This document shows, piece after piece, positions 7,537-16,638 of a DNA stretch of 32,397 nt; within the stretch, counting starts at the first letter, position 1; every line of letters begins with the position of its first letter. The position numbers and the translations under genes were made by a program. The stretch lies in the NCBI GenBank assembly GCA_019748195.1, contig JAIEPW010000068.1, forward strand, positions 1-32,397, given 5' to 3'. The notes beneath the pieces were generated by a model, which saw only the letters and a list, made by a program, of their open reading frames with translations, was not told where the DNA came from and did not search any database. Origin of the DNA: Bryobacteraceae bacterium (GTDB lineage Bacteria; Acidobacteriota; Terriglobia; Bryobacterales; Bryobacteraceae).

Positions 7537-8469
7537 ATGAAGACCGCGTTACTCGCCGTCGTGTTCGCGCTCCCGGGGCTGGGCGCGGAGCTCAAGCTGG
7601 CGGAGTTCCTTTCGCCGATGGCGCCGAGGCCGGTCCCATACGCGGTGCTGCTTCCGGAGGGGCATCAGGAAGGCCAACCCTTGCCGTTGTTGCTGTACTT
7701 GCACGGCGGCGGAGGCGATCGGCGGGCGCTGGCGCAGATCCAGCCGATACTCGAGGAGCTGTGGAGCTCGGGGAAGCTCCCGAAAATGATCGTGGCCACG
7801 CCTTCGGTGACCCCGCGCTGCTTCTATATGGATTTCCAGGACGGGTCGGAGAAGTGGGAGACCCTGATTACCGGGCCGTTCCGCGCGATGCTGCAGAAGC
7901 TATACAACGCGTCGCCCGAGGCCAAGAAAAACTTTATCGGCGGCGTGTCCATGGGCGGCATGGGGAGCCTGCGCATGGCGTTCAAATTCCCCAGGCAGTT
8001 CGGCGCGGTGATCGCCTGGGAGCCGGGGATCGAGCCCATTCTGAAGTGGAGCGACATGAAACCGCGGCATCGCTTCTGGCGCGAGGACAGCCTGTTCGAG
8101 GCGGCCTTCGGGAAACCGGTGAATGCAACTTTTTGGGAGCAGAATAACCCCGCATCCATCGCCCACGCCAATCCCGGGAGGCTGATCGACGCCGGGCTTC
8201 AGATCTACCTCGAGTGCGGCAATGAGGACATGTTCCTGCTGCATGACGGCGCCGAGTTTCTGCACCGCATCCTGTGGGATGGCGGCGTGCGGCACGAGTA
8301 CCATTCCGTGCACAAGGCCGATCATGTGGGCAGATCGCTGGGCCCGCGCCTCCGCGAGGGCCTGGAGTTTCTGAACCAGGTTTTGAACCCGCCCCCTCCG
8401 GATGCCCAGGCGGAGCAAACCCGGAAGCGGATCATCGAGCCCGCCAAGAAGAAATGGGGTATCCAATAG
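7537..8469 (+). CDS. Secreted alpha/beta-hydrolase (esterase D / feruloyl-esterase-like)
   Basis: This 310-residue protein starts with a signal peptide (MKTALLAVVFALPGLGAELK), so it is probably exported. The alpha/beta-hydrolase fold is shown by the oxyanion-hole motif LYLHGGGGDRRAL, the nucleophile elbow GGVSMGGMG with Ser138, and a late catalytic His263 in HKADHVGRS. The overall pattern matches putative esterases of the PF00756 type, which hydrolyse carboxylic esters such as feruloyl or S-formylglutathione-like substrates. The exact substrate cannot be read from the sequence. A prolyl oligopeptidase gene follows 26 nt downstream on the same strand, suggesting a two-gene transcript for exported hydrolases. 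Confidence 0.85.
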   Translation: MKTALLAVVFALPGLGAELKLAEFLSPMAPRPVPYAVLLPEGHQEGQPLPLLLYLHGGGGDRRALAQIQPILEELWSSGKLPKMIVATPSVTPRCFYMDFQDGSEKWETLITGPFRAMLQKLYNASPEAKKNFIGGVSMGGMGSLRMAFKFPRQFGAVIAWEPGIEPILKWSDMKPRHRFWREDSLFEAAFGKPVNATFWEQNNPASIAHANPGRLIDAGLQIYLECGNEDMFLLHDGAEFLHRILWDGGVRHEYHSVHKADHVGRSLGPRLREGLEFLNQVLNPPPPDAQAEQTRKRIIEPAKKKWGIQ

Positions 8470-8495
8470 ATGCTCCGCACGTCAGTTGTATTGGT

Positions 8496-10598
8496 ATGAG
8501 AAAGGTCTACTTACTTTTGCTTGCAATGAGCCAGCTTACGCTTGCAGCCGAATCCGATTCCAAGCCGCCGGCGGCCAAGATCGTTCCGAAAGTCATGGAG
8601 CACCACGGCGACAAGCGCGTGGACAACTACTTCTGGCTGCGCGATCGCGACGATCCGGACACCATCAGGTACCTGGAGGCCGAGAATACATACACCGCGG
8701 CCTCGATGAAGCATACCGACGCGCTGCAGTCCAAGCTGTATGCCGAGATCCTCGGCCGGATCAAGGAAACGGACCTCAGCGTTCCGGTGAAGCGCGACAA
8801 CTTCTACTATTATTCGCGGACCGAAAAGGGCAAGCAGTACCCGATTTATTGCCGCAAGAAGGGTTCGCTCGAGGCGCCCGAGGAGATCCTGCTCGACGCC
8901 AACATCCTGGCGGAGGGCCAGAAGTATTTCCAGCTTGGAAATTTCGAAATCAGCCCGGATCACAAGCTGCTGGCCTACTCCACCGACACGGCGGGCGACG
9001 AGAGCTATACGCTGTACATCAAGGACGTGGCGGCCGGCACGCTGCTGCCGGATCGGGTGAAGGACACGTATTACTCGCTGGAATGGGCGTCCGACAACAA
9101 GACGCTGTTCTACACGACGTACGACGCGGCGCGGCGTCCGGACAAGGTGTGGCGGCACGAGTTGGGCGGGGCGAAGGACACGCTGGTATATCACGAGCCG
9201 GACGAGCGTTTCACCGTGGGGGTGAACAAGACCCGCAGCCGCGAGTTCATTCTGATCAACATCAACAGCTCCCTGACCACGGAAGTACGCTACATCCGGG
9301 CAAGCGAGCCGGGCGCTCCGTTCCGTCCGATCCTGCCTCGCGTGCAGGACACCGAGTACGACGTGGAGCACAACGGGGAGTATTTCTACATCCGCACCAA
9401 CGACGGCGCGAAGAACTTCCGGCTGGTGCGAGCCCCCATCGCCGATCCGTCGAAGAAGAACTGGCAGGAGCTGATTCCGGGGCGCGACCGGGTGACCATT
9501 GAAGGCATCGACGCCTTCCGCAATCACCTGGTGGCCGTGGAGCGCGACAACGGGTTGCCGAAGATCCGCATCCGCCGCCTGGCGGACGCTTCGGAACACT
9601 TTGTCGATTTCCCGGAGCCCGTGTACACCGCCGTTCCGGGCGGCAGCGCCGAGTACGACACCACAACGCTGCGCTTCAGCTACACGTCCCTGGTGACTCC
9701 GAATTCCGTGTACGACTACGACATGGAGACGAAAAAGCGAACGCTGATGAAGCGGCAGGAAGTCCTGGGCGGGTATGACCCGTCGCAGTACACGAGCGAA
9801 CGCATTTTCGCGAAGGCGCCGGACGGGGTGGAAGTGCCGGTTTCGCTCGTTTACAAAAAAGGATTTGCGCGCAACGGCAAGGCCCCCGCGCTGCTGTACG
9901 GCTACGGATCCTACGGGCTGAACTCTGATCCGACCTTTGCCTCCGACCGCCTCAGCCTGCTCGACCGCGGATTCGTTTTCGCCATCGCCCACATCCGCGG
10001 CGGCGCGGACCTGGGCAAGTTCTGGCATGACGACGGCAAGATGATGAAGAAGAAGAACACGTTCACCGACTTCATCGCCGCCGCCGAAGCGCTGATCGCC
10101 GGCAAGTACACCTCCAGCAATCGCCTGGCGATCATGGGCGGCTCGGCGGGCGGCCTGCTGATGGGCGCGGTGGTGACGTTGCGTCCGGACCTGTTTCACG
10201 CTGTGGTGGCCAAAGTCCCCTACGTCGACAACCTCAACACCGGTCTGGACGCGACGCTGCCGCTCACGGTGGGCGAATACGAGGAGTGGGGCAACGCGGA
10301 GAAGGACAAGACGTACTACGACTACATCAAGTCGTATTCGCCGTATGAGAACACCGGCAAGCTGAAGTATCCCAACATGCTGGTGACGGGGGGCTTGAAC
10401 GATCCGCGGGTATCTTATTGGGAACCGGCGAAATGGGTGGCCAAGATGCGCGCGGTGGCGGACAAGGGATCGGGCAAGCTGTTGTTGAAAACGAACATGG
10501 GGGCGGGACACTTCGGCGCGTCGGGGCGCTATGAACGCATCAAGGAAACCGCGTTCGACTACGCGTTCCTGCTGGACATGATGGGGATCAAGGAGTAG
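8496..10598 (+). CDS. Prolyl oligopeptidase, S9A family
   Basis: This 700-residue serine peptidase would cleave short peptides on the carboxyl side of proline. The N-terminal part is a seven-bladed propeller that filters substrates (about 95-430). The C-terminal alpha/beta-hydrolase domain holds the triad Ser550 (MGGSAGGLLMG), Asp636 (GGLNDPRVSYWEP) and His672 (GAGHFGASGR). The substrate-site motif IAHIRGGADLG is also present. I chose the ATG at 8496 because it gives a signal peptide (MRKVYLLLLAMSQLTLAAES); the open frame extends to 8274 but there it overlaps the esterase gene. The last 11 nt overlap the convergent DUF2277 gene. The protein is likely periplasmic. Confidence 0.93.
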   Translation: MRKVYLLLLAMSQLTLAAESDSKPPAAKIVPKVMEHHGDKRVDNYFWLRDRDDPDTIRYLEAENTYTAASMKHTDALQSKLYAEILGRIKETDLSVPVKRDNFYYYSRTEKGKQYPIYCRKKGSLEAPEEILLDANILAEGQKYFQLGNFEISPDHKLLAYSTDTAGDESYTLYIKDVAAGTLLPDRVKDTYYSLEWASDNKTLFYTTYDAARRPDKVWRHELGGAKDTLVYHEPDERFTVGVNKTRSREFILININSSLTTEVRYIRASEPGAPFRPILPRVQDTEYDVEHNGEYFYIRTNDGAKNFRLVRAPIADPSKKNWQELIPGRDRVTIEGIDAFRNHLVAVERDNGLPKIRIRRLADASEHFVDFPEPVYTAVPGGSAEYDTTTLRFSYTSLVTPNSVYDYDMETKKRTLMKRQEVLGGYDPSQYTSERIFAKAPDGVEVPVSLVYKKGFARNGKAPALLYGYGSYGLNSDPTFASDRLSLLDRGFVFAIAHIRGGADLGKFWHDDGKMMKKKNTFTDFIAAAEALIAGKYTSSNRLAIMGGSAGGLLMGAVVTLRPDLFHAVVAKVPYVDNLNTGLDATLPLTVGEYEEWGNAEKDKTYYDYIKSYSPYENTGKLKYPNMLVTGGLNDPRVSYWEPAKWVAKMRAVADKGSGKLLLKTNMGAGHFGASGRYERIKETAFDYAFLLDMMGIKE

Positions 10599-10827
10599 TT
10601 TCGGCCACGGGCGGGCTGGGCGCGGTTTTGGCCGGCGGCAGCGCGTCCAGCAGCTTGCGGCTCGCGCCGGCGATCTCCTCGATCGCGGACTGGAAGGCCG
10701 CTTCATGGTTCCGCGACGGCTTCTGAAAACCGCTGATTTTGCGTACGAACTGGCGGGCGGCGGCCCGGATCTCGTCCTCGGAAGGCAGTCCGGCGGGTTG
10801 CCGCAACCGTTTGATGCTCCTGCACAT
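10588..10827 (-). CDS. DUF2277 family protein
   Basis: This 79-residue protein matches the DUF2277 pattern: MCRSIKRLRQP at the N-terminus, then an EIRAAARQFVRKISGFQKPS core and a final helix IAGASRKLLDAL. The family is small, widespread in Gram-positive bacteria and acidobacteria, and has no established function. The C-terminal tail (PPAKTAPSPPVAETTP) is Pro-rich and probably disordered. Its stop codon overlaps the end of the prolyl oligopeptidase gene on the other strand by 11 nt. Confidence 0.85.
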   Translation of the reverse strand: MCRSIKRLRQPAGLPSEDEIRAAARQFVRKISGFQKPSRNHEAAFQSAIEEIAGASRKLLDALPPAKTAPSPPVAETTP

Positions 10828-10852
10828 AGCACCAGTTTAAGCCGGCGCCTGC

Positions 10853-10858
10853 TATCCT
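10853..10858 (+). promoter_or_regulatory. -10-like box (TATCCT) before the sugar transferase gene
   Basis: TATCCT ends 11 nt before the GTG at 10870 and only 2 nt before the alternative TTG at 10861. If it is a real -10, transcription begins after the TTG, which favours the GTG start. The same hexamer sits 10 nt before the GTG of the ABC-F gene. Confidence 0.4.
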
Positions 10859-10869
10859 AATTGGCGGAC

Positions 10870-12276
10870 GTGTTCAGCCGCCACCACCGCAAAACGAAGC
10901 TGCTGTTCTGCTTAGCGGAAATTCTGCTGATCGCCCTTGCCTTTGAAGCCGCCTACCAGACGCGCGCCCGCATGGACTTGCGCTCCGTCTTCTTCCTGAC
11001 GGTGCCGGTGAAAGCGCTTCTGCTCGGGTGGGCGATGGCCGTTTGGACCGCGCTTGGCTACTGGCTGGGCATTTATGAGCGGCTGGAGACCTCGCGGCCG
11101 CTGGCGGCGTTCGGCGACGGTGTCCGGCAGACGGCGATCGCCGGCGTCGCGATCGTCATTTTCGAGTTTGTTTTGCGCCTCGATTTGAGCCGCCTTTTCC
11201 TGGGCCTGTTCCTGGTGTACGCCGTCACGCTGATCGGCCTGTTTCGCATGAACGGGCGGCGGGTCGCACTATTTCTGCGGCATGAACCGAATCTGGTAAT
11301 GGTCGCCGGTCTGAACGAGAACGCCCTGCGCGTCGCGCGGCATCTGGAGCAGTCGTCGGCCTACGGCGTGGAACTGCTTGGGTTTCTTTCCGAGACCGGG
11401 GGCGCGCCGGCGGAAGTGGTCCTCTCCAAGGCGTACCCGGTTTACCCCCTCGATTCGCTGAACAGCCTGCTGCGGCGGTACGTGATCGACGAGGTGGTGT
11501 TCGCGGTCGACGGCCGAAAGCTCGCCGAACTGGATGAAATCTTTCTGCTGTGCGACGAAGAAGGCGTTCGCACCCACGTCGCCGTGGATTTTTTCCCGCG
11601 CGTGAACAGCGAGGTGTACCTGGAGCGTTTGGGATCGCAGCCGCTGCTGACGTTTTCGGCGACGCCGCACGATGCGCTGAAATTGTTTCTGAAGCGCACG
11701 CTGGACGTGCTGATCGCGGGCACGGCGTTGATCGTCCTAAGCCCGGTGATGGCTCTCACCGCGGTGCTGATCCGGCTGACCTCCGCCGGTCCGGCCATTT
11801 TCCGGCAGATCCGCTGCGGCTTGAACGGGCGGAAATTCGTGGTGTATAAGTTCCGATCGATGTGCCTGGACGCGGAGCAGCGGAAGGCGGAGGTGGCGCA
11901 CTTGAACACCAAGGATGAGGTAGTGTTCAAGATTCCGGACGATCCCCGGCTGACGCGCGTGGGAAAATGGTTGCGCAAGTTTTCCGTGGATGAGTGGCCG
12001 CAGCTCTGGAATGTGCTGAAGGGCGATATGTCGCTGGTGGGGCCGCGTCCGGCGATCCCGGAAGAAGTGGACCGGTATCAGACCTGGCAGCGGCGGCGGC
12101 TGCGGATGCGCCCGGGGCTTACCTGCCTGTGGGCGATCTCCGGCCGTGACTCGCTGGATTTTGAAACCTGGATGAAAATGGACATGCAGTATATCGACAA
12201 CTGGTCGCTGGCTCTCGATTGGGCGATCCTGTTGAAGACGATTCCCCACGTGCTTACCGGCCGAGGAGCTCACTAA
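10870..12276 (+). CDS. Polyprenyl-phosphate sugar-1-phosphate transferase (exopolysaccharide priming enzyme)
   Basis: This 468-residue membrane protein would transfer a sugar-1-phosphate from a nucleotide sugar to undecaprenyl phosphate, the first step of exopolysaccharide or O-antigen repeat assembly. Four N-terminal membrane helices (about 10-120) precede a Rossmann-like CoA-binding_3 domain (about 130-255). A hydrophobic segment then leads into the catalytic bacterial-transferase domain (about 275-465), with the motifs KFRSMCLDAE, RVGKWLRKFSVDEWPQLWNVL and GDMSLVGPRPA. The closing GLTCLWAISGR is typical of WbaP/ExoY-type enzymes. GTG at 10870 is preferred over TTG at 10861 because of the -10-like box; the difference is three residues. 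No other capsule genes are adjacent. Confidence 0.9.
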   Translation: MFSRHHRKTKLLFCLAEILLIALAFEAAYQTRARMDLRSVFFLTVPVKALLLGWAMAVWTALGYWLGIYERLETSRPLAAFGDGVRQTAIAGVAIVIFEFVLRLDLSRLFLGLFLVYAVTLIGLFRMNGRRVALFLRHEPNLVMVAGLNENALRVARHLEQSSAYGVELLGFLSETGGAPAEVVLSKAYPVYPLDSLNSLLRRYVIDEVVFAVDGRKLAELDEIFLLCDEEGVRTHVAVDFFPRVNSEVYLERLGSQPLLTFSATPHDALKLFLKRTLDVLIAGTALIVLSPVMALTAVLIRLTSAGPAIFRQIRCGLNGRKFVVYKFRSMCLDAEQRKAEVAHLNTKDEVVFKIPDDPRLTRVGKWLRKFSVDEWPQLWNVLKGDMSLVGPRPAIPEEVDRYQTWQRRRLRMRPGLTCLWAISGRDSLDFETWMKMDMQYIDNWSLALDWAILLKTIPHVLTGRGAH

Positions 12277-12281
12277 CCAAC

Positions 12282-12836
12282 ATGCAACTGGTTCCCACAC
12301 AAGAAGACGTAATCGACATTCTCCGCAAGACCGGCGGACTGCAGAAAGGGCGGGTGGAACCCGTCGGCATGTGGGGCGACACGTTTGTCGAGGTCGCCGC
12401 CACCATGCGCTATTACCAGTACGCCCGGATCCTGAGCGTCGGGCTGACGCGCAAGCTGCGAACCAACACGGAACTGCGGGCGATGATCTCCGAGCTCTCG
12501 ATTGTCGCCCCCGCCACCGGGGGCCTTCCGGTGGCATACGGCATCTGCGAAGCCTTGCGCGCCAAGCAGGTGTATTGGGCCGAGCGCGAGAATGAAACCG
12601 AACCGCAGCACTTCCGGCCCGGTCTGGAACCGCATCCGGGCGAGAAGATCCTGCTGGTGGACGACGTCCTGCGCACGGGCAAGAAGCTGACCGAGTTGAA
12701 GCGCATGATCGAGGAGCGGGGCGCGGAAGTGGTGGGCTTGGCGATCATCGTCTGGCAGCCATCGCCCAACTGTCCGGATTTCGCGCCACTGCCGCTGTAC
12801 TACCTGGCGAAACTCGAGAATCCGGCGGAGGGGTGA
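12282..12836 (+). CDS. Orotate phosphoribosyltransferase-like protein
   Basis: This 184-residue protein belongs to the type I phosphoribosyltransferase fold. The PRPP-binding loop is [18 protein letters not shown] (about 123-140), with the paired acidic residues. The N-terminal half starts like orotate phosphoribosyltransferases ([14 protein letters not shown]). The sequence is divergent from PyrE, and no pyrimidine genes surround it, so orotate as substrate is only a possibility. I use the ATG at 12282, 5 nt after the upstream stop; GAGGAG at 12263-12268 is a distant Shine-Dalgarno. It is followed at once by a RidA gene whose ATG lies 2 nt past this stop, so the genes are probably translated from one message. 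Confidence 0.8.
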   Translation: MQLVPTQEDVIDILRKTGGLQKGRVEPVGMWGDTFVEVAATMRYYQYARILSVGLTRKLRTNTELRAMISELSIVAPATGGLPVAYGICEALRAKQVYWAERENETEPQHFRPGLEPHPGEKILLVDDVLRTGKKLTELKRMIEERGAEVVGLAIIVWQPSPNCPDFAPLPLYYLAKLENPAEG

Positions 12837-12838
12837 TC

Positions 12839-13225
12839 ATGTCGCGACGCCTGATCAGCAGCGGCACCAAGTGGGAGCCCAGGGTGGGCTATTCGCGCGC
12901 CGTCCGCGTGGGAGCTCACGTCTGGGTCTCGGGAACGACGGCCACCGATGCCGAGGGAAACCTGGTGGGCCGGGGGGATCCGTACGCGCAAGCGTTGCAG
13001 ACCCTCCGCAATATTCAGTCGGCGTTGGAAAAAGCGGGAGCGCGCCTGGAAGACGTGGTGCGGACCCGGATGTACGTCACCGACATCTCGCAATGGGAAG
13101 CAATCGGACGGGCGCACGGCGAGTTTTTCGGCGAGATCCGCCCGGCGACGTCCATGGTGGAAGTGAAGGGGTTGATCGACCCGGCGATGGTGGTGGAGAT
13201 CGAAGCCGACGCGTACGTCGGCTAG
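12839..13225 (+). CDS. RidA/YjgF/UK114 family enamine/imine deaminase
   Basis: This 128-residue protein has the RidA fold, which hydrolyses reactive enamine/imine intermediates released by PLP enzymes and forms trimers. Recognisable are the early strand [19 protein letters not shown], the central [15 protein letters not shown] helix, the [12 protein letters not shown] segment and the closing [19 protein letters not shown]. The ATG is preceded by GGAGGGG (12827-12833) at 5 nt; a GTG two codons earlier overlaps the upstream stop but has poorer spacing. Housekeeping detoxification is likely. The link to the phosphoribosyltransferase upstream may be only transcriptional. Confidence 0.9.
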   Translation: MSRRLISSGTKWEPRVGYSRAVRVGAHVWVSGTTATDAEGNLVGRGDPYAQALQTLRNIQSALEKAGARLEDVVRTRMYVTDISQWEAIGRAHGEFFGEIRPATSMVEVKGLIDPAMVVEIEADAYVG

Positions 13226-13241
13226 GCGAAGCGGGAACCGA

Positions 13242-13826
13242 TTGAAGCAGCCTCAAGTAGTGATGCTCGCCGGTCCGAACGGCGCGGGCAAGACCACCGC
13301 GGCTCCATACCTGCTGCGCGACACTTTTCAGGTTAGTGAGTTTGTGAACGCCGATGTCATCGCCCAGGGCCTGTCCGGGTTCGATCCTCAGGGCGCCGGC
13401 ATCGACGCCGGACGCATTCTTTTGAAGCGGGTTCAGCAGCTTTCCCGCGACGGAATCGACTTTGCGTTCGAGACAACCCTGGCGAGCCGGAGCCTCGCGC
13501 CCTTCCTCCGGAGGCTGCGAACGGAGGGCTACCGATTCCGGCTGGTGTTTCTCTGGCTGGAAAGCGCGGATATGGCGGTGGAGCGTGTGGCTTCCGGGGC
13601 TCGAATGGGCGGGCATTTCGTTCCCGAGGGCGATGTCCGGCGGAGGTATCACCGGGGGCTTAAGAACTTTTTCGATCTATACCGGGTTGTGGCGGATACC
13701 TGGACCATGCTGGACAATACGCACGGCAATCGGACCAGCGTCGCACACGGCTTCTTCGAGGAAACCGCGCACGTCGATGATTTCGGCCTCTGGTATAAGA
13801 TCAAGGAAGAGGCCGCGCATGGATGA
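13242..13826 (+). CDS. Zeta-toxin-like P-loop kinase
   Basis: This 194-residue protein resembles the zeta toxin family, kinases that phosphorylate UDP-N-acetylglucosamine in characterised members. A Walker A loop GPNGAGKTT lies at 11-19. FVNADVIAQGL and the FAFETTLASRS segment after it are family hallmarks, and a basic region ARMGGHFVPEGDVRRRYHRGLKN follows, where the family's lid arginines lie. The TTG at 13242 gives the usual KQPQVVMLAGPNG lead-in. A GTG at 13260 or ATG at 13263 would cut into the first strand. The next gene overlaps its end by 8 nt and encodes a small protein that is probably the antitoxin partner. True toxicity is unproven; some family members are orphan kinases. Confidence 0.82.
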   Translation: MKQPQVVMLAGPNGAGKTTAAPYLLRDTFQVSEFVNADVIAQGLSGFDPQGAGIDAGRILLKRVQQLSRDGIDFAFETTLASRSLAPFLRRLRTEGYRFRLVFLWLESADMAVERVASGARMGGHFVPEGDVRRRYHRGLKNFFDLYRVVADTWTMLDNTHGNRTSVAHGFFEETAHVDDFGLWYKIKEEAAHG

Positions 13827-14025
13827 CAAGAACCAGCGCATCGACGAAATGTTTCGCGACGGCAAGGCCATCCTGGCGGCGATGGAGCTCGCCTATTATT
13901 CCGCCGTTCTAAAGCACCGCGCAGCCGGTGTGCCGATGGTGTTCGGAAAAAACGGCAAGGTAATTCACGTGGACGCGAACGAGATTGAGATTCCTCCCGA
14001 GATCCTCGCTCGCCTGCGGCCTTGA
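13819..14025 (+). CDS. Small partner of the zeta-like kinase (putative antitoxin)
   Basis: This 68-residue protein starts with an ATG inside the end of the kinase gene (8-nt overlap), so translation is probably coupled. An acidic/helical N-terminus (DDKNQRIDEMFRDGKAILAAM) is followed by AVLKHRAAGVPMVFGKNGKV and a closing IHVDANEIEIPPEIL. From memory, small proteins with a similar HKRAGNP-x-W-x-(D/N)GK-x-V-x-(I/V)PPEE core occur beside zeta-like kinases in other phyla. That recollection, the overlap and the size lead me to call it an antitoxin candidate. The gene order (kinase first) is the reverse of the classical epsilon-zeta locus. Confidence 0.7.
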   Translation: MDDKNQRIDEMFRDGKAILAAMELAYYSAVLKHRAAGVPMVFGKNGKVIHVDANEIEIPPEILARLRP

Positions 14026-14124
14026 TCCGGGCTTGCCGAAGCCGCATAACGCGGTAGCCATCGCCCGCCCTGGAGCGTCCAACTCATGGAGAAGCCGCCG
14101 AGCCGCTTCCCGGAGGTTGCCGCC

Positions 14125-16635
14125 ATGCGCAAGAAACCGTTACTGATAGCAGCCGCCGCGGTGCTCATTCTAATTTTGGCCGTAGCTGCGTCCCTACCGC
14201 TTTGGCTGGATGTGAACCAGTTTCGAGGGGTGCTGCAAGCGCAATTGGAGAAGCGATTGAAGCGGCCGGTGTCGTTTGGAGAACTGAACCTGCGCAGCTT
14301 GCCGCTTTCCATCCGCGTCCAGGATGTGGTGATCGGCCAGCCTGCCGGATTCGACTCTACGGCGCCGTTTCTGAAGGCGGGCGAGATGTCCGTGGGCGTG
14401 CGGTTCTGGCCCCTGCTTCGCAAGCAGTTGGAGGCGTCCTCGGTGCGGCTGACCAGCCCGGCCGTGGAGCTGATCCGCGCTCCGCAAGGCAGGTGGAATT
14501 ACGAAACCGGCGAGGACTCCGGGGCCGGCTCCAACTGGACGCTGGGCGAGCTGGAGATCCGCGACGGAACGGTGGCGATCACCCGGGATGGGAATCGAAC
14601 CGTGTACGAGAATATTCAGGCGAAGGCGAACGGCGTCTCGGCGGAGGGATTGCAGTCGGCCGAGCTGGGGGTTCGCGTTCCCTCGCGGGAAATGACGGCA
14701 TCGATGCAGGCGAAGTTCCACCGCGACGGCGAATCGACGGTGGCGCGTGGCGCCGCGCGCGTGGAAACCAAAGAGCTGAAGGATCCTCTGCGGTTGCAGT
14801 TCGACGCCGCCATGGCCGCCGGGTTAATCACGTTCCGTTCGCTGCAGGCCGAGGCGGGAGCGCTGCGGGCGAGCGGCCAGGGTACCGTGGACTCGGGGGC
14901 GAAGCCGGCGGCGCTCTCGCTGGACCTGGAAACCAGGAACGCTCCGCTCGAGGACGTGCTGCGGCTGGCGGGGCTTTTCGGCGCCAAAACGCCGCGAGGG
15001 CTCTCGGCCAAGGGACGCCTGGACGCGCAGATTCACGCCGGGGGCACCGTGGAGCAGCCGGAGTTCCGCGGACGGATTCACGCGACAGAGGCGGAGATCA
15101 CGGCGGCGAATCTCAAGGAAGCGGTTCGCGCGGGCGCGCTGGTGATCGATCTGACGCCGCGAGCCCTCTCCACGACGCCTTTCGTGGTGGAGACGGGAAG
15201 CACGCGGTTGATGGCGCGCGCGTCGGTGGATGCTTACAACAGCAAGTCGCCCTTGGTTCGCGCGGAGTTGCAGACGCGCGGCGCGCAGTTGGCGGAGCTG
15301 CTGCGGATCGCGGAAGCCTACGGAGTGAAGCCCGAGGGGCTGGAGGGTAGCGGCCAGCTTTCCGTCGACATGCGCCTGACGTTGCAGGAGGGCAAGGCGC
15401 GATACTCCGGATCCGGCGATGTGAAGTCGGTGTCGCTGCGCACGCCGAGCCTGACGAAGCCGGTGAACATCGCGGCCGCTCATCTCGCCTTTGAGTCGGA
15501 TCGCATCCGGCTGGAGAACGTGAGCGCGGACATCGGCTCGCTGAATCTGAACGGGTTCTTTTCCATATGGGATTTCGAGCGCCCCAACATCGAATTCCAG
15601 GCGAACGCGAATGAGGTGAATGTCGCGGATCTGCGGGCCCTGGCGGGAAGCGGCGCGGGTACGGGGGATTCGAGCGGGCTGCTGGAGAAGATCACCGCTT
15701 CCGGGACGCTGACGGTAAACCGGCTGGTGCAGGAGGAGATCGTGCTCGCGCCGGTGCGCGCCACGGTCTCCCTGCGCGGGGGTCAGTTGCGGTTGGATCC
15801 GGTGACGGCTGGATTTCTCGGTGGCGAGCAGACCGGGAGCATCGCCGCCGATCTGACTCGCACACCGGCGGCCTATCAGATCTCCACGCGGATCGCCAAC
15901 GTGGAAGCCAACCGGCTGCTGAGCGCGACCACGCCGGTGCAGAACGTCCTGCACGGCCTGCTGGCGGGAAATCTGAACGTGCGTTTTGTGGGACAAAAGG
16001 ACCGCCTGGCGCCGAGCCTGAGCGGCGACGCGAGGATTCAGATGGGCGAGGGGCGGCTGGCGGGCGTGAACCTGGCCAATGAGCTGGCCGGGATCGCGCG
16101 CATGCTGGGCTTTCGCAAGAGCGGTGACGCCTTCACGAACATCCTGAAGTTGTCCGGCGCCATGCGAATGGACAACGGACTCGCTCGCACCGAGGATCTC
16201 CGCATGGATTTCAAGGGCGGATCGCTGACGGCGCAAGGGTCGGTGGGGCTCGCGGATCAGAGTTTGAATCTGCGGGCGACCGCGGTGCTGTCGCGTGAGT
16301 TCCTGGTGAACGCCACCGGCGGGATTCCCGGCGGTGACAAGGTGGGCGGGTGGCTGACCACCGCGCTCGCCAACCGCAACGGCGAGCTGGTGATTCCGGC
16401 GACCATCACCGGCACCTTGTCGAATCCCCGTTTCGCTCCCGATCCGGCGCGCGTGGCGCAGATGAAGCTGGAGGGAATGCTGCCGACGGCCAAGGATCCG
16501 GATTCGCTGTCGAGCGGCATCCTCGGCATTGTGGATGCGATCCGCGGGAAGCCGCAGGATCCCGCGGCGCCGAAGAGCCCGATCACCGACATCTTCGAAG
16601 CTTTCAAGAAGAAGCCGCCGCGGAAGAAGCCGTAG
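14125..16635 (+). CDS. AsmA family protein
   Basis: This 836-residue envelope protein has one N-terminal membrane helix (about 6-24) followed by a long periplasmic region of repeating beta-structure. The opening DVNQFRGVLQAQLEKRLKRPVSFGEL and the closing AsmA-like domain (around 600-780, with GEGRLAGVNLANELAGIARMLG and LSGAMRMDNGLARTEDLRMDFKGGSLTAQG) are characteristic. The AsmA/TamB superfamily is thought to form phospholipid-conducting bridges between inner and outer membranes. GGAGG at 14112-14116 lies 8 nt before the ATG at 14125, which I prefer over an in-frame ATG at 14086. The C-terminus is Lys/Pro-rich (FKKKPPRKKP). It ends 3 nt from the convergent TPR gene. Confidence 0.9.
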   Translation: MRKKPLLIAAAAVLILILAVAASLPLWLDVNQFRGVLQAQLEKRLKRPVSFGELNLRSLPLSIRVQDVVIGQPAGFDSTAPFLKAGEMSVGVRFWPLLRKQLEASSVRLTSPAVELIRAPQGRWNYETGEDSGAGSNWTLGELEIRDGTVAITRDGNRTVYENIQAKANGVSAEGLQSAELGVRVPSREMTASMQAKFHRDGESTVARGAARVETKELKDPLRLQFDAAMAAGLITFRSLQAEAGALRASGQGTVDSGAKPAALSLDLETRNAPLEDVLRLAGLFGAKTPRGLSAKGRLDAQIHAGGTVEQPEFRGRIHATEAEITAANLKEAVRAGALVIDLTPRALSTTPFVVETGSTRLMARASVDAYNSKSPLVRAELQTRGAQLAELLRIAEAYGVKPEGLEGSGQLSVDMRLTLQEGKARYSGSGDVKSVSLRTPSLTKPVNIAAAHLAFESDRIRLENVSADIGSLNLNGFFSIWDFERPNIEFQANANEVNVADLRALAGSGAGTGDSSGLLEKITASGTLTVNRLVQEEIVLAPVRATVSLRGGQLRLDPVTAGFLGGEQTGSIAADLTRTPAAYQISTRIANVEANRLLSATTPVQNVLHGLLAGNLNVRFVGQKDRLAPSLSGDARIQMGEGRLAGVNLANELAGIARMLGFRKSGDAFTNILKLSGAMRMDNGLARTEDLRMDFKGGSLTAQGSVGLADQSLNLRATAVLSREFLVNATGGIPGGDKVGGWLTTALANRNGELVIPATITGTLSNPRFAPDPARVAQMKLEGMLPTAKDPDSLSSGILGIVDAIRGKPQDPAAPKSPITDIFEAFKKKPPRKKP

Positions 16636-16638
16636 GAG

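Noticed and set aside
8274-8495. N-terminal extension of the prolyl oligopeptidase frame
   Set aside because: It overlaps the esterase gene. The ATG at 8496 gives a normal signal peptide.
8511-10832. 773-codon open frame on the minus strand opposite the prolyl oligopeptidase gene
   Set aside because: The sense strand has a full catalytic triad and signal peptide. The antisense frame is His/Arg/Val-rich with no motifs. Its first part coincides with the real DUF2277 gene in another frame.
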